NCBI GenBank assembly: GCA_013339895.1
Contig: JABACO010000001.1
Coordinates: 31,501,779-31,565,778 of the forward strand
DNA from: Ephydatia muelleri
Taxonomy: Eukaryota; Porifera; Demospongiae; Spongillida; Spongillidae
Reading direction: 5' to 3'
DNA: 64,000 nucleotides
Shown here piece after piece: positions 1 through 12,713 of this stretch (position 1 is the stretch's first letter; the number at the start of each line of letters is the position of its first letter). The notes under the pieces were generated by a model. It saw only the letters and a program-made list of their open reading frames with translations, had not been told where the DNA came from and searched no databases. A program made the position numbers and the translations under genes.

Positions 1-1170
1 TCATTTATTTCTCCGCATCTTTGATGTTTTGATGAGCAATCTCATTTCATTGTCTTCTAATGGATAGAACTGCAAGGGATGGAAGCAAACAATACCTTGA
101 TGGCCTAACAACTGCCATCAGAAGCTGTGGCGTAACATTCCATACATGGAAGGAGCAGGTAAAGAACAGCTGAAGCCGACCTCCCTTACTGGTGATGGTA
201 GAAAGAAAGTAATGAAGGTATTTATAGTGCCCACCAGCTGCAGTCTCACTAGTATGGTTAATTCTACATACACTGCCATATAAACTAATTGAAGTCCTAT
301 ACCTCATGAAACCATACAAGAAACAATTAAACTATGGAAGGTAAGCAGAGACTAGACTGATCATGAGTAATATGGTTCATTAACTCGGATGACAGGACTT
401 TCATGCAACACCTTATCTGCTGAAGTGCCATTTCATCCAGACACTACTATGCACCAGAAGGTTAAGGTGTTGGTAGTATTGAGAACTGTTATTGACTGTA
501 ATTTTTGTTAGGCAAAGCAAGGGATTGGTAGCTTCCTGACAATACCTGCAGGAGGCTACAAAAAGTGTCACGTTATGTCGTACATGCACTGTACGGCATA
601 CCATGTACCAGAGTGCATTAGGCGGCATGGTAACTTGCGAAAACTTTCAGGCCAAGGTGAGTATATTATGATAGTGATTCCAAATTGAAATTGTAATATG
701 CTTAGATTTTGAAAAACACAATGACAATGCAAAGAGGGCATAATAAATGGAATGCCTCCATGAACATCATCAGAACAGAAGTATGTGAATATGACACTGC
801 TAAAGAATTGACCACTACGTGATTGATGTGCTTCATTTATTTCCCTGCATCTTTGATGTTTTGATGAGCAACATCATTTCATTGGCTTAATTGATGGATA
901 GAACTGCAAAGGATGGAAGCAAACAATACTATGATGGTCTAATCACTGCCATCAGTAACATTCCATACATGGAAGGAGCAAGGTAGAGAACAGCTGAAGT
1001 GGCCCTACCTTACTGGTGACGGTAGAAAGAAAGTAATGAAGGTATTTATCATGTACAGCCTGCTGTAGTCTGCTAGTATGTTTTAAATTCTACAGACACT
1101 GCCATCTAAACTAATTGAAGTCCTGCCTCACGAAACCATACAAGAAACAGTTAAACTATGGAAGGGAAGC
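1..1170. repeat. Two diverged direct copies of a ~350-bp sequence
   Basis: Bases 1-350 recur from about 833 to 1170, about 832 bp apart. Both copies start with a run like TTTGATGTTTTGATGAGCAA and keep the same order of short blocks, with scattered substitutions and small indels. No coding potential is evident in either copy. It is either a local tandem duplication or two copies of an unrecognised interspersed repeat. No gene was seen between them or up to the zinc-finger gene at 1592. Confidence 0.7.
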
Positions 1171-1591
1171 AGAAGGCCTGTCTGATCTTTAAAACTATAC
1201 AAAGTGATTTTAGATTGTTGAGCAATTAAAATCCCGACCTGTAACATGATTATGGTCGGTTGGTGACCATAATATTGCAATCAGCAAGGTGACCACATGC
1301 AGCGATCACCCTGGCGGTAATCCTCTTATAATCAGTAGACAGTGTATTTTTTTAAGGTGAGATTAATGACTGCTTTTATTAATTTAATTTTTCGCTGGTT
1401 TCCCGCTTCATTGAGTTCGTTGCCATTGAAAAGCCACTAGCAAGCTAATTATTTCATAGTGAAATTGTATTATTAATCGTTAATCATAGTAGGTCTGCTT
1501 GGCAATTGCATAAGAGAAATGATTATAAAGAAACATGTACAAAATGCAAATGAATCAATGGAGGCCCTCCATTGAAGAGTTTGGGTGACAT

Positions 1592-2521
1592 TCACTGTTG
1601 AAATGCACAGCCACTTCTGAGGTGAGTCATCAATGAGGCCTTGTACAGATACTTCTTGTCACATCCTTTGTTTGGACATCTCAGCTTCTCTCCACTGTGC
1701 ATTCTGCCATGAGATTGGAGAGAGAAAATTGATTTGAATAATTTCCCACAAAAACACTTGTAAGGCTTAACCCTACTATGGCATCTCATATGGGACACGA
1801 GAGATGACTTCCATGCAAATAATTTGTGGCACTCTTTACATTCAAATCCCTTCTCTTGTGTATGGACAAGCATGTGGTGCTTCAGATGATCATTTCGTTG
1901 AAATGCCTTGCCACATTCAGAACACTTAACATTCATTTCTTGTGTATGGACAAGCATGTGGATCTTCAGATTGCCCCTTCGTCTAAATGCCTTTCCACAT
2001 TCAGAGCACTGAAAATTCTTCTCTTGTGTATGAACAAGCATGTGTGATTTCAGATCACCCCTTCGTCCAAATGCCTTCCCACATTCAGAGCACTGAAAAT
2101 TCTTCTCTTGTGTATGAACAAGCATGTGTGATTTGAGATTACCCATTCGACCAAATGCCTTCCCACATTCAGAACACTGAAAACTGTTCTCTTGTGTATG
2201 GACAAGCATGTGTGACTTCAGAGTGTCACTACGTCCAAATGCCTTCCCACATTCAGAGCACGGAAAATTCTTCTCTTGTGTATGAACAAGCATGTGTGAT
2301 TTCAGATTACCCCTTCGTCCAAATGCCTTCCCACATTCAGAGCACAGAAAATTCTTCTCTTGTGTATGGACAAGCATGTGTGACTTCAGAGTGTCACTAC
2401 GTCCAAATGCCTTTCCACATTCTGAGCACTTAAAATTCTTCTCTTGTGTATGGACAAGCATGTGTTTATTCAGATTTCTCTTTAGTCGAAATGCCTTCCC
2501 ACATTCAGAGCACTGATGCAT
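1592..2521 (-). CDS. C2H2 zinc-finger protein A, 11 fingers
   Basis: The 309-residue protein is almost all zinc fingers: eight CSECGKAF-type C2H2 fingers joined by HTQEK linkers (a variant of the usual TGEK), one CKECHKLF finger, and two odd terminal fingers. The tenth has CFC spacing (Cys-x-Cys) and the eleventh is C2HC with CPNKGC. Finger frameworks are nearly identical while helix residues differ (RSDTLKS, RRGNLKS, RMGNLKS), as expected for DNA-contact positions. The start is placed at MHQC. In the two paralogues an ATG lies ten codons earlier, but here that codon is ATT. An in-frame TAG just after the splice acceptor near 2556 shows that coding is confined to this exon. The likely role is a nuclear sequence-specific DNA-binding factor. 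No KRAB, BTB or SCAN domain is visible. Confidence 0.88.
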   Translation of the reverse strand: MHQCSECGKAFRLKRNLNKHMLVHTQEKNFKCSECGKAFGRSDTLKSHMLVHTQEKNFLCSECGKAFGRRGNLKSHMLVHTQEKNFPCSECGKAFGRSDTLKSHMLVHTQENSFQCSECGKAFGRMGNLKSHMLVHTQEKNFQCSECGKAFGRRGDLKSHMLVHTQEKNFQCSECGKAFRRRGNLKIHMLVHTQEMNVKCSECGKAFQRNDHLKHHMLVHTQEKGFECKECHKLFAWKSSLVSHMRCHSRVKPYKCFCGKLFKSIFSLQSHGRMHSGEKLRCPNKGCDKKYLYKASLMTHLRSGCAFQQ

Positions 2522-2555
2522 AGTACGCACTACTCGAATTCCAGGAACAGTCTAT

Positions 2556-3085
2556 CTGAGAGCACAAATGGAAATAAATGCATACTAATTGGAACAGTTA
2601 AGACACAATATGCCGATGCATATCAATTAAGATTAATTGCAACTATTTGTTTCCATTCATCAATGACAGGTTGAACACAGTGCTCAACTTAATGGTACAA
2701 AGTTGCAGTAAGTACGTCAGATACATACATTGCTGTGGCCAGTTTAAAATAACATTAGGAAACAGAAGTAGAACAGCTCAAAAGCTGCAGCTACGGTTAC
2801 CACTTACCAGAACCACATCGTGGGGTTCAACCGCATAGATACGCTTATAAACCATGCCACGGCTTTGCCAAGTCCGTTATAAAACAGCACGGCACCAGTT
2901 GGCGTGGTGGGACATAAATGACAGGCCACTTCAACTTATGAGGAACCTATACATGTGTAGGTGTACCTCCAGACAGTACCAATCTTTTCTAACCTTTCAG
3001 TCTTCTCACGTGGTATTTAGTTATTGTTGATTATGTAAATACCATTTGCCATTTGCGTGTTGACATCATATGAGCGTATGTCTGA
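2556..3085 (-). other. Intron, noncoding leader exon and 5' flank of gene A
   Basis: On the minus strand a noncoding leader exon ends with CTG|GTAAG (donor at 2806-2807), and a 252-bp intron runs to an acceptor TCTCAG at 2556-2558. The leader cannot encode a longer N terminus because an in-frame stop precedes the start codon. The same leader, donor and 5' flank occur upstream of the other two zinc-finger genes (near 38260 and 48990), so it is probably a conserved promoter and leader. Homology to those copies stops near 3085. Confidence 0.6.
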
Positions 3086-3089
3086 TACT

Positions 3090-5255
3090 ATTGATAACAA
3101 CTGGGGACCTCACACATATTTACAATGAATGTGGACACTATGCACATGTATATATAATATGTAGTGCTTAATGATCCCCATGTCCTGAGATCATCACTGA
3201 GGTTGTATTAATAGTGTCACGTGAGCGGAAACACTGAACTAAAGGTGTCCGCAGTAACATAAGAACAACATAAGAACAGGAAAACTATTGTAATTCTAAA
3301 GTTGGCTAAAGTTGGGACATACTAATGTTGTGAGACTCGTGACTACCACGTGGGGGACCCAATTATGAGTAGGAGTACTTTTGTCTTATGCCTGTATGTG
3401 CATTACAATTGTACTAAATCATGCTAATATTTCATACAATTTTTATGTATATATTTTCAGTGAACGAATCGTATCACACAGCACGATCATTGTTTATAAA
3501 CATTATGAACAGCCTTTACTCTATATTCTATATAGTCTATATGTATTTGGCTGTAATACGTGCAAGCTCCCTATCCATGTGTGCCCATTAACGAAATAGA
3601 CACATCGTGTGTATACTTGTATGTGCATGCATAAGTAGATGTTATTATGTTTATATTATTATTAAAATATTCAATTATCAATTTGACAGTGCACCGATTA
3701 TGCCCTGAATCTAACAAATAGAGACAGATAGAGTAATCTGATTAAAGTCACCTACAGTGTATCGATTGCAAAGATCAGGTTGAAGCTGTGCTTATTTACA
3801 TGCTGGATTTCGATGCGTAAACACAAATTAATTCAGCTACACTGAAGAACTGGTTATATGTGATTAAATTTAGCTGGTAATCAGTTCTGTTACATCAAAT
3901 TACATTTGGCTAAAATAAAAAGTTAGATTACCTGGATAAAGCAAGATAACTCTTTACATGTAAGAAACTCAGATTGTGGCAAAAAATTAATTGCGACGTT
4001 GGAGGTTTTTAATAACCCAACTGAAGAGACTATACTTGTAAACACATGTTCCATGTCCTTAATGCATGTTCATTGCATGATGGTGATAATAACAAACTCT
4101 AATTATTTAATTCAGAGGGCACAGGAGATGAGGGAGGGAAATACAACTATCATAATGGCATTTAAATAAAAAACAATTTGGATTACTCAACAAATTAGAA
4201 AAAATTGTACATCACGATCGCCATGCATCACACTGATGTTGACAACATTTACAGCACATTGTTTAGGAACCTTTCAAGAAGTGGCATACGATCTCAGGAG
4301 TTAGATTGCACAAATGTTTTAACTTTGCCAGTTTTGCATGGAAATTGAGGCTACATGACTTGTATCAAGAGAGAAAATGTTTCAGTTTCTCAGATTGTGA
4401 TGAAAAGGAGAAATGAAAAATAGAAAAGATACTTCTCATCAATGAACTAGGAATACCGTAAAGGTGGAGGAGGGAGGAGGGAATGTGGGATGGAGAGGGA
4501 CTGAGGTGATGACTCATTATTAAGAGATAGTGCACATGCAAAGGTGTTTCTAATCACATGCACAATTTTCCAACACCAAACTTAACAAGGTATACATGCA
4601 TTATGACCCCAAATAAACATTATTTCTCTATACATACATGCATAGGTACAACATTTATCAAAATGAATTATGGTTGATGAATTATAAAGTAAGAAACATT
4701 ATCAAACAACTCTTACAAAGAATAACCAATTTAAACATAGAATTGATGATCAGATGAACTAGAGGTAATATGAATAGCTAATCAAACTCTTATCCTTTAA
4801 AGCCCCATTCATGCTAAAACATTGATTTGATGTACTTTTGTACTTTGACCATTTTTTCTGTAACATTTTGCTGAGGTCAAATAACAAGTATTATGTGTGT
4901 GTAGCATGTTGTCCTCTCCTCCTCCCTGATTCGTCTTAATCCTGCGGCACACTACGCTGCAATAACACAGATTTACTATGTCTAATATATACATGTACAT
5001 GTGATAAGACATTGAAACAAAAAGATGCAAAGAAAAAAGCAAAATGTCTTCCTGTACACACACACTACATGGGGCAAGTGGTTGAAGAATATATCAAATA
5101 CGTGTCTCTTATTAAAAAGTGGTAAAGTGAGAAAAATGTTGAAATCACATCCCACAGCTATTGTGTATATGTGTGTTGTGTGTGACGTCAGGATGTGCAC
5201 ATGTATAACATGTGTGTATTGTGCTGAGGTTTGGTACGAATCCCATCCATAAATT
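3090..5255. other. Intergenic, nothing recognised
   Basis: AT-rich sequence without a convincing coding region, RNA gene or clear transposon end. Open frames here are short and lack family resemblance. Confidence 0.5.
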
Positions 5256-5263
5256 AGTGTACA

Positions 5264-6920
5264 CAGGTCCGGATTTAGGGGGGGGGGGCAACCGGGGCGG
5301 CTGCCCAGGGTCCACTGTTTTTGAGGGGGCCCCATGGTGCTCATAATAATGATATTTATGTTTTTATAGTAACTCGTTCTAAATTACTAATCTGCGTTAA
5401 TTAAGCAAGTTAAGGAAAGCCGGAGCAAGAGATCGAGAATAGAAGTGTGCGAAGTGGAGCATCGAAGCAAAAGAAGCGGAAAGAACAGCTTGATGAATGG
5501 AATAGGCTACAAAGCAAACAGCCTCCTTTGGATTTAGTATTCAAAACGAGCCAAACCACAGTACCCTCCAGGCTGGTACCCTCGAAACCGCAGCGGCAGA
5601 ACATCAGTGCTTAGACGTAGTCAACAACGCGCACATGACAGTGTGAATGAAACTGAACCAAGTGCAACCATGCTGGCACCATCTAATGACTGGCAACCTT
5701 CTGACCCTTGTTCAAGCAGCCAATCGTCACGACCAATGAATGAATACGTACCAACTTCAATGCTGCTGGTGCCACTTGATGTATGCATTAGTGTCCATTC
5801 ATGTGATACTTCTTGTTCCAGCAGCCAATCATCTCAAACATACACCTTAGACACCACAGCCACCACTGCTGCTATCAATGATCCAGCAAAGTGGACAGTT
5901 ACTGATAACCTTCGAGAGTATTGGGCGCTGCATGGGCCCACAAGATGTGGAATACAGTTCTAGAGAGATTCAACAAAACCAGTAAGTCTGTTCAAGCTGA
6001 AGAAATTGAACTTGGAACGGTTGTAACATTACTGGAGTCTTTGAGCAGTTTTCTTATATCTCTTAGGTCTAAATTTGATGAGTTTGAAAGACGAGCAATA
6101 GGTGTAGCACATGTCAAAACATATAAAGATGTAAACCAGCGCAAAGGCGACAGACAGCACAGCACCAGGACATCAATTCTACTCCGCTGCATGGAAGGGA
6201 TAAATTTCGAATAGAGACACTCTTCAGAATAATTGACACTTTGATTACAGAGTGTAAAGAAAGGACTGCTGCCTACTCAATAGTCAACTTACGCTTTAGA
6301 TTCCTGACTGAATTTCATGACATGTCAGTGGCTGCAGTTGAAGAGGAATCAAAAGCCTTTGTGTCTGTTATGGGTCAGATGTAGATGATTCTTTCCCAAA
6401 TGAAATGATGCATTTCATAGAATTTATTGGAAAAGAAAAAAACAAAAGCTCAGCAGATGCTAAGTATACAATTTTGAAAGCAAATGTGATCTCTACATTT
6501 CCAAATGTCACAACTGCTTTGCGAATTTACTTTTCACGGATGTGCACCAACTGCTCAGGAGAACGGTCATTCTCTCGATTGGCACTTTTTTAAAACCAGT
6601 TATTATCAACTATGAGCCAAGATCGTCTGAATCATCTTGCAATCATGAGTATAGAATTCGATATAACCAAGCAACTAGATTATTCGGATGTGATAGATGA
6701 ATTTGCTAATGCAAAGTCTAGGAAACGCTGTTCTCAGAAATAGATTATACGTTCTTATAAACTTCCTATTGTGTGTGATTCTACCAGTTCATTGCTTACG
6801 AGTGTATAAAGTGTCTGTGTTACATTAATTATTTCAGTATACATGGGGTTAAATAGTTCTTAGGGGGGGCCCCACCAAGTATAATTGCCCAGGGCCCACA
6901 ACTGTCTAAATCCGGCCCTG
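5264..6920 (+). mobile_element. Decayed hAT DNA transposon with perfect 8-bp TSD
   Basis: Terminal inverted repeats CAGGTCCGGATTTAG and CTAAATCCGGCCCTG bound a 1657-bp element flanked by AGTGTACA on both sides (5256-5263 and 6921-6928), the 8-bp duplication typical of hAT. Inside, 5607-6214 holds a low-complexity Ser/Thr-rich N-terminal part and a middle segment. About 6490-6735 encodes the hAT C-terminal dimerisation region, recognisable by FPNVTTALRIYFSRM, a GERSFSRL block and TMSQDRLNHLAIMSIE. The central catalytic part is missing and the frame is interrupted, for example just after GERSFSRLALF. It resembles the ZMYM1/P52-like hAT lineage. The element is inactive, but the perfect duplication suggests moderate age. 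Confidence 0.9.
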
Positions 6921-6950
6921 AGTGTACACATTGGGCAAATACTTATCCCA

Positions 6951-7549
6951 AATAAACCACTTGCATTAGCAGGCGGGAGGTGTTGTGGGTACTTTGGATG
7001 TTAATACAAACTAGCCCAGGCATACACAAAGACACACACATATACACACACTCATACATTACACAGAATCATCACACACATGCATACCTGCACACATACA
7101 CGCACTTATTACACACATGCCCACATGTACGCACGCATGCACAAGACACACTCATCAAACACATGCACACACACTAACACACACAGACCATGCACATACA
7201 TGTACAAGCATGTAATAATAATAAACCACTTGCATTAGCAGGAGGGATACACAAAGGCACACATACATAAAAAACATATACACACACTCATACATTACAC
7301 AGAATCATCACACACATGCATACATGCACACATACACACACATGCCCACATGCACGCACGCATGCACAAGACACACTCATCACACACATGCACACACACT
7401 AACACACAGACCATGCACATACATGTACAAGCATGGACACATTTGTACCCAGACACAGTACAATCATGTTCCATTTATCCATACGTTTATCCATGCATAC
7501 ATGTATGTGTACAGTGAGCATTTTGTGTGGGACCGACAGGGACACACAC

Positions 7550-7630
<81 letters not shown>
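6951..7630. repeat. Duplicated CA-rich segment and long (CA)n
   Basis: A ~250-bp segment beginning ATAAACCACTTGCATTAGCA (6953) is repeated from about 7220, both copies rich in CACA with the same interruptions. It is followed by an almost pure (CA)n tract at about 7541-7630. Apparent His/Thr-rich reading frames here are repeat artefacts. Confidence 0.9.
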
Positions 7631-7632
<2 letters not shown>

Positions 7633-8037
7633 ATATTACACCCATTCATCACCTTACCTTCCATCACAACACATGCATAACACCCAACATACACTCTCCT
7701 TTACCATGTTGCCCAGATCACACGCATGCATGGCAAACACACACACACACATACACACCCACACTAGTTGGGCATAGCGTACTGGGTGAAAGCTAATATA
7801 CGCGGAAGGTATGCCCAACTACATGCACACATGTACCCAACCATCAATATTCAGTGTTATGATCCAAGCTAATTGGACTGACGCTTCATATTAATAAAAT
7901 GAAGTGCACAATCCTGAGCTGCCGGCTCCGAAGTTACGGTCCAGCTTTAGTATAGGGATTGATTGTGGAGAAGTGGGCTGTAAGCCTTTAAAATGTAAAA
8001 TTCACATGTCTACATTACTGTATGTGTGCGACATTGA

Positions 8038-8418
8038 TTAGTAGTTGCATTTACATGCATCAGTGAGCTGGCCTCTGACATGAAGCACTGATCCCATGAG
8101 TGGGCTGATCGACAATCTGAATAAGCCCATTTGCAAGAAATAAATCATGGGAAGAAGAACCAAGGCTGATAGGAACACCCAATTAATATCTGGTAGATTA
8201 CAGTCACCAACAACAAACAAGGGATAATGCATCATGGAAACAAAATCAATGAATGAGCACATAGCCTCAATGTCTACACTGTTAACAGAAGATTGGAGAT
8301 TGTAGCGATTAACAGCAGAAAGCATTACATCAAATGCCACACATTCTAAAGAACTGTATGTAGGTGCATATTTATGCCCACAACTTTGTATAGACTCCTT
8401 ATAAACACAGCCACTCAT
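8038..8418 (-). pseudogene. LINE AP-endonuclease fragment
   Basis: The minus-strand reading contains LECVAFDVMLSAVNRYNL followed by PLFVVGDCNLPDINW. This is the hallmark GDxNLPDIxW motif of the apurinic-like endonuclease domain of CR1/L2/jockey-type LINEs. Only about 120 codons are present, with no reverse transcriptase attached, so this is a truncated fossil. The exact LINE clade cannot be assigned. Confidence 0.7.
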
Positions 8419-8419
8419 T

Positions 8420-9860
8420 TATAACCATGCAAGCAACGAATGGAAGTGCACAATGCCTTTAGCTAGGTTGATATGCCTCATTGCTAGTTTTGCATCTATC
8501 TTGGCTGTTTCATTTGGGTTGTCAGTGGTTTATATACAACACTAATCCTTTTCTTATTACAAGGGCTGTAAGACACCATGCTCACTCAGATCATATCCAT
8601 CAGTGAGGCACTCTAGAAAGAACAGTCTTCATTCTGAATAGCAACAAAAGCAGATTAGAACGTTATTTTGTTCATGCATGCATATAACTCTTTGAACGCC
8701 AAGTATGTACATGCATGCATGCACACTCAACCATTACACCATTCATGCATGATTAGATATTGTGTGCAAAAATGTGTTGATCAGTCGCAGCTCTATGATG
8801 CATATGCTTGCTGAACTTGTAACCTTTTAAGTACATGTACAAAGTAAATATGCCCCATATCTGCTCACTTCACTAATCACTTAAATACTCCAAGAACAAG
8901 AATGCGTAGCCCAGATCAGTGTAGTACATCATGCCAATTCACTCCCCGTTTTGCCAGTTCGTATTATGGTTTGTTGCAACAAAAAGTGTCACTTCAAGAG
9001 GATTTTGTTTACAACTATGTGCTTTGAAGATAGGGTGTGCAATAAATAGAGTTGTCACAACATTATTACAACACATTGTGTTTAAAAAGGGGCTACTTTG
9101 CTATGCTTTTTATATATGAAATCTAAGCTAATCTACTAGGCTGAAGCATCAATATAGTCATTTAAATAAAATAATAGGTGTTTTCAAGCAGGCCACGCCT
9201 AGACCATTAACGCACCCTTTGGGCACCACCCAAACCTCCTGAAACTGTATTATACATTGAACTTGGAACTTATATTAAATACAAATTACTATTCTGTGAC
9301 TGTGCATCAAAAGCCAAAGTCCAGATTCATTCACAAAATTTTACTTGTCAATTGAATGCGCCTGATGAATCGTTAAGTAGCGCTATTGCACTGTTGCAAA
9401 ACCAATTACCTTACTAGGTCGAGCAATGAAGCCGGGTAAGGCACTCAGGTATCGAAGCAAGATTCTACGCTTCTTTGTACCTTTTCAAGCTTTCACAAAT
9501 TTCAGTCCAAATTTTTTTACGTACTTTTAGATCAACTATTTACGGACAAGCGTATGCGATTTTGTATGGCCATACTCAATGCAATAAGGTACTTCGTGTG
9601 CTTTATATGTATAGCGCATTCCAAATTAAGGGCATTGGTTGTCTGGCTGGTTACTACAGGACAAATTTTGGAACGTAGGGCCACAATACATAACTAAATA
9701 CCACGTGAGCACCGCATGGAAGTTGGCACCACATTCCTCAGCACCACATTCCACACAAATTAACACAAACACTGGCCATGTGGCTAGGATAGAAATGAAT
9801 ATAATTTATTGATCTTATTTTGAAAGATGCGATGGTCTGGTACATGGTATTATCCTAACC
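8420..9860. other. Intergenic with one dispersed 49-bp sequence
   Basis: No gene was recognised. A 49-bp stretch at 9714-9762, containing GTTGGCACCACATTCCTCAG, recurs without visible change at 29873-29921. Confidence 0.5.
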
Positions 9861-9861
9861 A

Positions 9862-12353
9862 AATAAGAGATATTCTAGGAATCCTGCACCACAATAGCAT
9901 CTCCTGAGGTCTGTGTCACACATCTGTGATGTGTCATGGCTGTGACCCACCCCCTCTGAGGACCATAGCTATGTCACACCTGTGAGTGTGACAAAGTGCA
10001 ACCTTGTGACCAAACTAAGCGATGTTCTAGGAATCCTGCACCACAATAGAATCTCCTGAGGTCCATGTCACACATCTGTGCATGTGTCATGGTCGTGACC
10101 CACTCCCTCTGAGGAACATAGATATGTCACACCTGTGAGACTGACAGGGTGACATTATTAAGAGATGTTCTAGGAATCCTGCACCTCAACAGCATCTCCT
10201 GAGGTCTGGGTAACACATCTGTGCATGTGTCATGGTCGTGACCCACCCCCTCTGACGACCATGGCTATTTCACACATGTGAGACTGACAGGGTGACCAAA
10301 CTAAGCGATGTTCTAGGAATCCTGCACCACAATAGAATCTCCTGAGGTCTGTGTCACACATCTGTGAATGTGTCATGGTTGTGACCCACCCCCTCTGAGG
10401 ACCATAGCTATGTCACACCAGTGAGACTGACAGGGTGACCAAACTAAGCGATGTTCTAGGAATCCTGCACCACAATAGAATCTCCTGAGGTCTGTGTCAC
10501 ACATCTGTGAATGTGTCATGGTTGTGACCCACCCCCTCTGAGGACCATTGCTATGTCACACCTGTGAGACTGACAGGGTGACCAAACTAAGCGATGTTCT
10601 AGGAATCCTGCACCACAATAGCATCTCCTGAGGTCTGTGTCACACATCTGTGCATGTGTCATGGCTGTGACCCACCCCCTCCGAGGACCATAGCTATGTC
10701 ACACCTGTGAGTGTGACAAAGTGCAACCTTGTGACCAAACTAAGCGATGTTCTAGGAATCCTGCACTACAATAGAATCTCCAGAGGTCCATGTCACACAT
10801 CTGTGCATGTGTCATGGTCGTGACCCACTCCCTCTGAGGAACATAGCTATGTTACACCTGTGAGACTGACAGGGTGACCGAATTAAGTGATGTTCTAGGA
10901 ATCCTGCACCTCAACAGCATCTCCTGAGGTCTGGGTCAGACATCTGTGCATGTGTCATGGTCGTGACCAACCCCATCTGAGGAACATAGCTATGTCACAC
11001 CTGTGAGACTGACAGGGTGACCAAATTAAGTGATGTTCTAGGAATCCTACACCTCAACAGCATCTCCTGAGGTCTGGGTCACACATCTGTGCATGTGTCA
11101 TGGTCGTGACCCACCCCCTCTGAGGACCATGGCTATTTCACACCTGTGAGACTGACAGGGTGACCAAACTAAGCGATGTTCTAGGAATCCTGCACCACAA
11201 TAGCATCTCCTGAGGTCTGTGTCACACATCTGTGCATGTGTCATGGCTGTGACCCACCCCCTCTGAGGACCAGAGCTATGTCACACCTGTGAGTGTGACA
11301 AAGTGCAACACAGCATCTCCTGAGGTCTGGGTCAGACATCTGTGCATGTGTCATGGTCGTGACCAACCCCCTCTGAGGAACATAGCTATGTCACACCTGT
11401 GAGACTGACGGGTGACCAAATTAAGTGATGTTCTAGGAATCCTACACCTCAACAGCATCTCCTGAGGTCTGGGTCACACATCTGTGCCATGTGTCATGGT
11501 CGTGACCCACCCCCTCTGAGGACCATGGCTATTTCACACCTGTGAGACTGACAGGGTGACCAAACTAAGCGATGTTCTAGGAATCCTGCACCACAATAGC
11601 ATCTCCTGAGGTCTGTGTCACACATCTGTGCATGTGTCATGGCTGTGACCCACCCCCTCTGAGGACCAGAGCTATGTCACACCTGTGAGTGTGACAAAGT
11701 GCAACCTTGTGACCAAACAAAGCGATGTTCTAGGAATCCTGCACTACAATAGAATCTCCAGAGGTCCATGTCACACATCTGTGCATGTGTCATGGTCGTG
11801 ACCCACCCCCTCTGAGGAACATAGCTATGTCACACCTGTGAGACTGACAGGGTGACCGAATTAAGTGATGTTCTAGGAATCCTGCACCTCAACAGCATCT
11901 CCTGAGGTCTGGGTCAGACATCTGTGCATGTGTCATGGTCGTGACCAACCCCCTCTTAGGACCATAGCTATGTCACAAATGTGTTACTGACAGGGTGACC
12001 AAATTAAGTGATGTTCTAGGAATCCTACACCTCAACAGCATCTCCTGAGGTTTGGGTCACACATCTGTACATGTGTCATGGTCGTGACCCACCCTCTCTG
12101 AGGACCATGGCTATTTCACACCTGTGAGATTGACAGGGTGACCAAATTAAGCGATGTTCTAGGAATCCAGCACCACAACAGCATCTCCTGAGGTCTGTGT
12201 CACACACCTGTGCATGTGTCATGGCTGTGACCCACCCCCTCTGAGGGCCATAGCTATGTCACACCTGTGAGACTGACCGGTGACCAAACTAAGCGATGTT
12301 CTAGGAATCCTGCACCACAACAGCATCTCCTGAGGTCTGTGTCACACATCTGT
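9862..12353 (+). repeat. Satellite array, ~143/153-bp unit, about 18 copies
   Basis: Units start with a run like GATGTTCTAGGAATCC and recur every ~143 bp. Longer ~153-bp variants carry GTGTGACAAAGTGCAACC. The order of long and short variants itself repeats about every 980 bp (10596 against 11575), so there is higher-order structure. One unit near 11308 lacks its start. Each unit holds imperfect palindromes such as TCACACCTGTGA and, in long units, an 8-bp stem TGTCACAC/GTGTGACA. The right end passes directly into zinc-finger coding sequence. The same satellite occurs at 36645-37445. Confidence 0.95.
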
Positions 12354-12363
12354 GCAGGAGATG

Positions 12364-12713
12364 TCCATACACAAGAGAAGAATTTTCAGTGCTCTGAATG
12401 TGGGAAGGCATTTCAACTAAGTGGAAATGTGAATAAACACCATACACAAGAGAAGGAATTTAAATGTAAAAGGTGTCTCAAATCATTTGCAAGGAAGTCA
12501 TCTCTCTTGTCCCATACGGGATGCCATAGTAGGGTCAAGCCTTATAAGTGTTTTTGTGGGAAATTATTCAAACATAATATCACCCTCCAATCTCATGGCA
12601 GAAAGCACAGTGGAGAGAAGCTGAGGTGTCCAAACAAAGGATGTGAGAAGAAGTATCTGTATAGGTCCAGTTTGATGATCCACCTCAGACGTAGCTGTGC
12701 ATTTCAACAGTGA
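12364..12713 (+). pseudogene. 5'-truncated C2H2 zinc-finger fragment fused to satellite
   Basis: Immediately after the last satellite unit the sequence enters a zinc-finger frame inside an HTQEK linker. It encodes one CSECGKAF finger (helix QLSGNVNK, then KHHTQEK with residues lost before the second His), a CKRCLKSF finger, the CFC finger and the terminal CPNKGC C2HC finger. This equals the C-terminal end of the gene at 47325-48695, to which it is closely similar. The open frame extends upstream into satellite, but that part is not a plausible protein. It has no promoter or leader exon of its own, so it is probably a broken duplicate. Confidence 0.85.

Noticed and set aside
7324-7796. Long His/Thr-rich and Cys/Val-rich open frames
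   Set aside because: They are translations of (CA)n/(GT)n repeats, open in several phases on both strands.
9862-12353. CRISPR-like array
   Set aside because: Repeats are ~143 bp with no unique spacers, and the genome is animal; it is a satellite.
12267-12360. Satellite-encoded N-terminal extension of the zinc-finger frame
   Set aside because: The open frame continues into satellite by chance; other satellite units have no conserved reading frame.
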